Assembly: GCF_024181285.1 (NCBI RefSeq)
Contig: NZ_CP051201.1
Location: forward strand, 62,001 to 126,000
Length of the DNA stretch: 64,000 nt
From: Treponema sp. OMZ 790
GTDB lineage: Bacteria > Spirochaetota > Spirochaetia > Treponematales > Treponemataceae
Direction of reading: 5' to 3'
Below the pieces are notes generated by a model, which was not told the DNA's origin, did not search any database, and saw only the letters and a program-made list of their open reading frames with translations. Below are positions 60,936 to 64,000 of the stretch, piece after piece. The position numbers were made by a program, and so were the translations under genes. The stretch's first letter is position 1. Each line of letters begins with the position of its first letter.

Positions 60936-61182
60936 TTTAATTTAACCGCAAAGCTCGCCAAGGGCGCAAAGGAATTTTAAGGGGAAAAGTATGGATTATC
61001 ATTAAGACAAACCTGCGGTTTTTCTTAATAATCTTTTCCCTTTGCGTTCCTTGCGGTTTAATAAAAATAAATAAAAATCTCAAATTTCCAAAATAAACAC
61101 TTGACAAATAAATAAAGTATGCTATACTTAACATAATACTAAATTTAAGTTTAGGTGTAGGAGCCTAAACAAAGGAGTTTAC
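60936..61182 (+). repeat. Promoter cassette repeat, copy 4
   Basis: A 247-base unit nearly identical to 55287-55533 (7 differences seen), ending at the start codon of leader gene 4. The bases just before it (60890-60930) are a diverged trace of the GGGGA...GATGGAG segment found in the 252-bp repeats, suggesting that all spacers share ancestry. Confidence 0.85.
61101..61170 (+). promoter_or_regulatory. Promoter and leader hairpin of leader gene 4
   Basis: TTGACA (61101-61106) and TATACT (61123-61128), spacing 16; GTTTAGG/CCTAAAC hairpin at about 61149-61170 and AAAGGAG before the ATG at 61183. Confidence 0.75.
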
Positions 61183-61440
61183 ATGAACAATTTATTAAGA
61201 AAAGGGTTTCAGCCTGTGTCTGAAACGGAGATGGTAATGGTTGATGGTGATGGAGTAGCTTCCGCAGTAGCAGGAGCCATTATTGGCGGAGCTATAGGAG
61301 GTTTTGTTGCATCATGCAGAATGGTTGGTCGGGCTTTCTCAGGTGGATCAATGGAAAATGCAGGGGAAGAAATTTTAACTTCAATGGCTGAAGGGGCTAT
61401 AGGAGGAGCCATAAGTGGTGCTTTGATACCATCTATTTAA
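61183..61440 (+). CDS. Leader peptide gene 4; bacteriocin-like Gly/Ala-rich core
   Basis: An 85-residue peptide. The leader is MNNLLRKGFQPVSETEM with VMVDGD, so the second Gly of the site is Asp. The 62-residue core is rich in Gly, Ala and Ile with small-residue repeats (SAVAGAIIGGAIGGFVASC, then EGAIGGAISGALIPSI) like GxxxG helices of class IIb bacteriocins, and has one Cys. It is followed, without a terminator hairpin, by a small membrane protein and by the C39 ABC transporter gene. It is the best candidate for a membrane-active bacteriocin in the array. Confidence 0.82.
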   Translation: MNNLLRKGFQPVSETEMVMVDGDGVASAVAGAIIGGAIGGFVASCRMVGRAFSGGSMENAGEEILTSMAEGAIGGAISGALIPSI

Positions 61441-61449
61441 ATATTTTAC

Positions 61450-61653
61450 ATGAAAAAATATTTTTTATATCTAAAAAAAGGCTTGAAATGGTCGATGCTA
61501 ACTGTTGTTCTAATTCCGTTCATACATTATTTATTTGTAAATTCTTGGTATGACTGGAAGTGGTTTGCTCTTGCAATTCCCATATTTATACTACTCGGCG
61601 GTCCGTTGTATGTAGCTGCAGTTGAAAAGATAAATACTGCAAAAAAACACTAA
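61450..61653 (+). CDS. Small two-helix membrane protein, possible immunity protein
   Basis: A 67-residue protein with two transmembrane helices (about residues 13-31 and 37-57), basic at both ends. It starts 9 bases after the bacteriocin-like gene 4 and lies before the transporter gene. Its size, topology and position match small bacteriocin immunity proteins; no sequence motif proves that. No ribosome binding site is evident. Confidence 0.65.
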   Translation: MKKYFLYLKKGLKWSMLTVVLIPFIHYLFVNSWYDWKWFALAIPIFILLGGPLYVAAVEKINTAKKH

Positions 61654-61696
61654 ATATGGATTCGGTTCAAACTACCATAATGTTTTTATATTAGAT

Positions 61697-63850
61697 ATGC
61701 GTTTAATCAGGCAATTTGACGGGACGGATTGCGGGGCGGCTTGTCTTGCTATGGTTGCATCCCATTACAAAGCAAAATACTCTGTAACATCGATCCGTGA
61801 AATTGCCGGAACCGATACGCACGGTACAAATCTTGCGGGGCTTGTAAAAGCGGGCGAGGCTATGGGCTTTTCGGTTCAAGTTTTAAAAGGCGATAAAGAA
61901 GCCATAAGTCAAGACCTGCCCCTTCCCTTTATTGTACATATAAAAAAATCTGAAGAAAAAAGAGAGTTTTTTCATTTTGTTGTTATAAAAAAAATAAAAA
62001 ACAAAAAACTTACAATATACGATCCTTCCGGGGAAAAGAAAAAAATCGATATTGACGAGTTTGCAAAAACATGGACAGGTTATACTGTTTTTCTTAGTCC
62101 TTCAGCCGAATTTAAAATGCAGGACAATACCAAGGGATTTTTTGAACGCTTTGCACCTCTTTTAAAACCCTATATCCATGAGATAATTCAAATTATAATA
62201 GCATCTTTTTTATTGACCTTTTTCGGTATTATAAGTTCCCTTTATTTTAGATATATAATAGACGATGTAGTTTATTCAAAAGCTTTTACGTCTCTTACAA
62301 GCCTTTCTATAGGAATAATTATTTTAACTCTTTTTTCCTCAGGGCTTTCTGCGGTACGTTCCCATATTATTTTGTTTTTTTCGTTAAAAATGGATTACCA
62401 TCTTATCTTTTCATATTTTAAACATGTATTTTCTCTTCCTATAAAATTTTTCGATACAAGAAAAACGGGCGAAATTCTTTCCCGTATAAATGATGCTCAA
62501 AAGGTACGTTCTGCCCTTTCCGGAACTGCCGTTTCGGTTGTCATTGATTCTTGTATGGTAATTATTGCAGGTGTAGTACTTTATTTTAAATCTTCATTTC
62601 TTTTTTGGATAGGTCTTATTACCGTGCCATTATCTTCTATTATAATATGGCTTTTTTCAAAAAAATTTGCAAAGGGCTACCGTGAGCTTATGGGACAATT
62701 ATCCGAAGTACAGTCATACTTGGTTGAAGCCGTTTCAGGGGCGGCCTCATTAAAGGCCCTTAATGCAGAAGATTCCGTTTATGATGAATATGAAAAAAGA
62801 GAGGTAAAGGCCGTAAAAATAAACTATAGACTTGGAGTTTTAAGCAATATTCAATCTTTTTTAAATTCTATTTTAACGGGTTGGAGTTCAAATATTATTT
62901 TTTTTGTAGGGACTTATTTAATTTTAAAGGATCAATTTACCGTAGGACAGCTCATCTCATTCAATGCTCTTTTGAGCTTTTTTACAAGTCCTCTCCAAAG
63001 GCTTTTAACATTGCAGCCTAGTTTGCAGGAAGCCTTTGTTGCAGGAAGCCGATTGGGAGAAATTTTCGATTTAAAAAAAGAAATAGCCGATGAAGGGCAT
63101 TGGATAAAACCTGAAAAAATTTTAGGTAACATCGAAATCAAAGATTTGATTTTTAGATATGGAACGCGTAATCCTGTTTTAAATAAGATATCTTTAAACA
63201 TAAATGCAGGGGAAAGTATAGGTTTTGTCGGAGCATCAGGCTCGGGAAAAACAAGCCTTATTAAACTGCTTTTAAAATTTTATTCGCCTGAATCAGGCTC
63301 AATAAAAATTGACGGACATAATATTGAAGATATAGATACAAAAGCTCTCCGTGCAAAAATAGGCTATGTGCCTCAAGATATCTTTTTATTTTCCGGAACC
63401 ATTGCACAAAATATTTCTCTTCATGATGACAATGCTTCTATTGAAGATATTATAAGGGTCTCGATGGAGACGGGAGTGCATTCTTTTGTCGAAAACCTGC
63501 CTGAAAGATATAATACGGTCCTTGCAGAAAGAGGTGCAAGCCTTTCAGGCGGAGAAAGACAGCGCATAGCTCTTGCCCGCGCCCTTATATCGGATCCTGA
63601 CCTTTTAATCTTTGATGAAGCTACAAGTAATCTTGATACAATATCCGAAAAACAAATTCACGGTATAATCGAAAATATAAAAATAAAAAAAGTAACCACT
63701 ATTATGATTGCGCATAGACTTACAACCGTAAAAAATTGCGATAAAATTTTTGTAATGCAAAACGGTACAATTGCAGAAGAAGGTAATCACTCATCTCTTT
63801 TAGAAAAAAAAGGCTTATACTATAAGCTGTGGAATGGAGATGTTCTATGA
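61697..63850 (+). CDS. Peptidase-containing ABC transporter (C39 type)
   Basis: A 717-residue protein in three parts. Residues 1-135 are a C39 cysteine peptidase: QFDGTDCGAACLAMVA with catalytic Cys, HFVVIKK with the His, and IYDPSGEKKK with the Asp. Then comes a six-helix exporter membrane domain (about 155-440). The ATPase follows: Walker A GASGSGKTSLIKLLLKF, signature LSGGERQRIALARAL, Walker B LLIFDEATSNLD, H-loop IAHRLTT. Such transporters cut leader peptides after Gly-Gly and export the core. It is the only C39 protein in the window, so it presumably serves all leader genes here. The membrane fusion protein gene overlaps its end. Confidence 0.92.
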   Translation: MRLIRQFDGTDCGAACLAMVASHYKAKYSVTSIREIAGTDTHGTNLAGLVKAGEAMGFSVQVLKGDKEAISQDLPLPFIVHIKKSEEKREFFHFVVIKKIKNKKLTIYDPSGEKKKIDIDEFAKTWTGYTVFLSPSAEFKMQDNTKGFFERFAPLLKPYIHEIIQIIIASFLLTFFGIISSLYFRYIIDDVVYSKAFTSLTSLSIGIIILTLFSSGLSAVRSHIILFFSLKMDYHLIFSYFKHVFSLPIKFFDTRKTGEILSRINDAQKVRSALSGTAVSVVIDSCMVIIAGVVLYFKSSFLFWIGLITVPLSSIIIWLFSKKFAKGYRELMGQLSEVQSYLVEAVSGAASLKALNAEDSVYDEYEKREVKAVKINYRLGVLSNIQSFLNSILTGWSSNIIFFVGTYLILKDQFTVGQLISFNALLSFFTSPLQRLLTLQPSLQEAFVAGSRLGEIFDLKKEIADEGHWIKPEKILGNIEIKDLIFRYGTRNPVLNKISLNINAGESIGFVGASGSGKTSLIKLLLKFYSPESGSIKIDGHNIEDIDTKALRAKIGYVPQDIFLFSGTIAQNISLHDDNASIEDIIRVSMETGVHSFVENLPERYNTVLAERGASLSGGERQRIALARALISDPDLLIFDEATSNLDTISEKQIHGIIENIKIKKVTTIMIAHRLTTVKNCDKIFVMQNGTIAEEGNHSSLLEKKGLYYKLWNGDVL

Positions 63851-64000
63851 GAGTAAAGGATTTGGAAACGATTAAAAATAGAATTCTTTTTTTTGAGTAC
63901 AGGCTTCCGATAGTTTATACATGCTTTATTTATATAATTTTATCCGTCTTTATAATTAGTCTTTTGTGGATATGTTTTGCAGAAATGGATCAGACGGTAA
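63847..64000 (+). CDS. HlyD-type membrane fusion protein, N-terminal fragment
   Basis: An ATG at 63847 overlaps the transporter stop (ATGA). The 51 residues visible have a cytoplasmic start, one transmembrane helix (YTCFIYIILSVFIISLLWIC) and begin an AEMDQTV stretch, the usual opening of HlyD-family periplasmic adaptors. The gene runs out of the window. It would complete a type I-like secretion pathway together with the C39 transporter. Confidence 0.75.
   Translation, partial: MRVKDLETIKNRILFFEYRLPIVYTCFIYIILSVFIISLLWICFAEMDQTV

Noticed and set aside
55287..61182. Repeated spacers as a CRISPR array
   Set aside because: The repeats are about 250 bases, far apart, and enclose genes; no short regularly spaced units or cas genes occur.

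Overview
The window reads as a piece of a spirochaete chromosome, most likely an oral-type Treponema close to T. denticola. The pointers are low G+C, lipoproteins with loose spirochaetal lipoboxes, an IleS of the eukaryote-like class, a serine hydroxymethyltransferase with the long insertion known from treponemes, a CDP-alcohol phosphotransferase like the one treponemes use for choline lipids, and a tRNA gene without encoded CCA. This is inference from protein character; no database search was possible.

Layout. 1-14.7 kb: envelope and metabolic genes (end of a coiled-coil protein, a DUF4349 lipoprotein, a very large GH13 enzyme, a threonine-synthase-like protein whose PLP lysine is Arg, a DUF2156 protein, two paralogous exported proteins, a TPR protein with a decayed Mrr-type domain, a DUF4139 protein, a WecA-type transferase and a CDP-alcohol phosphotransferase). 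14.7-25.7 kb: housekeeping genes (glyA, a nitrilase, an HD protein, guaB, ileS, a lipoprotein, two zinc-ribbon proteins, a GAF/HD-GYP protein). 25.7-31.5 kb: a three-gene tetrapyrrole module (CbiA-like, CbiL, CbiK) and an active/inactive M16 peptidase pair. 31.7-37.4 kb: a GntR/ABC operon whose promoter lies in a near-perfect 35-bp palindrome, then a strong promoter driving a 67-residue peptide, two unrecognised proteins and an ABC exporter. 37.4-52 kb: an orphan ABC ATPase, a three-gene glycerol-3-phosphate-dehydrogenase-like oxidoreductase operon, tRNA-Lys(CUU), a Fic protein, M28 and M3 peptidases, a solitary adenine methylase, an MFS-HEAT fusion, a nitroreductase, MsrAB and a split ThrE-type exporter.

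52-64 kb holds the most unusual content. A NusG paralogue and a CapD-like enzyme lead into an array of four short genes sharing a nearly invariant leader that ends in a double-glycine-type site, followed by completely different core sequences. Each leader gene sits behind a repeated promoter cassette with the same small hairpin before the ribosome binding site. The first three are each followed by a terminator-like hairpin and then an exported protease-like gene (two S41 type, one double retropepsin type); another double retropepsin-like lipoprotein precedes the array. The fourth peptide is glycine/alanine-rich and bacteriocin-like, and is followed by a small two-helix membrane protein, a C39-peptidase ABC transporter and the start of a membrane fusion protein. 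The simplest reading is a bacteriocin-like or secreted-peptide system in which one transporter matures and exports several diversified peptides. The second copy appears to be decaying (in-frame amber codon and damaged -10 box). Two of the spacers share 252 identical bases, pointing to recent duplication or gene conversion.
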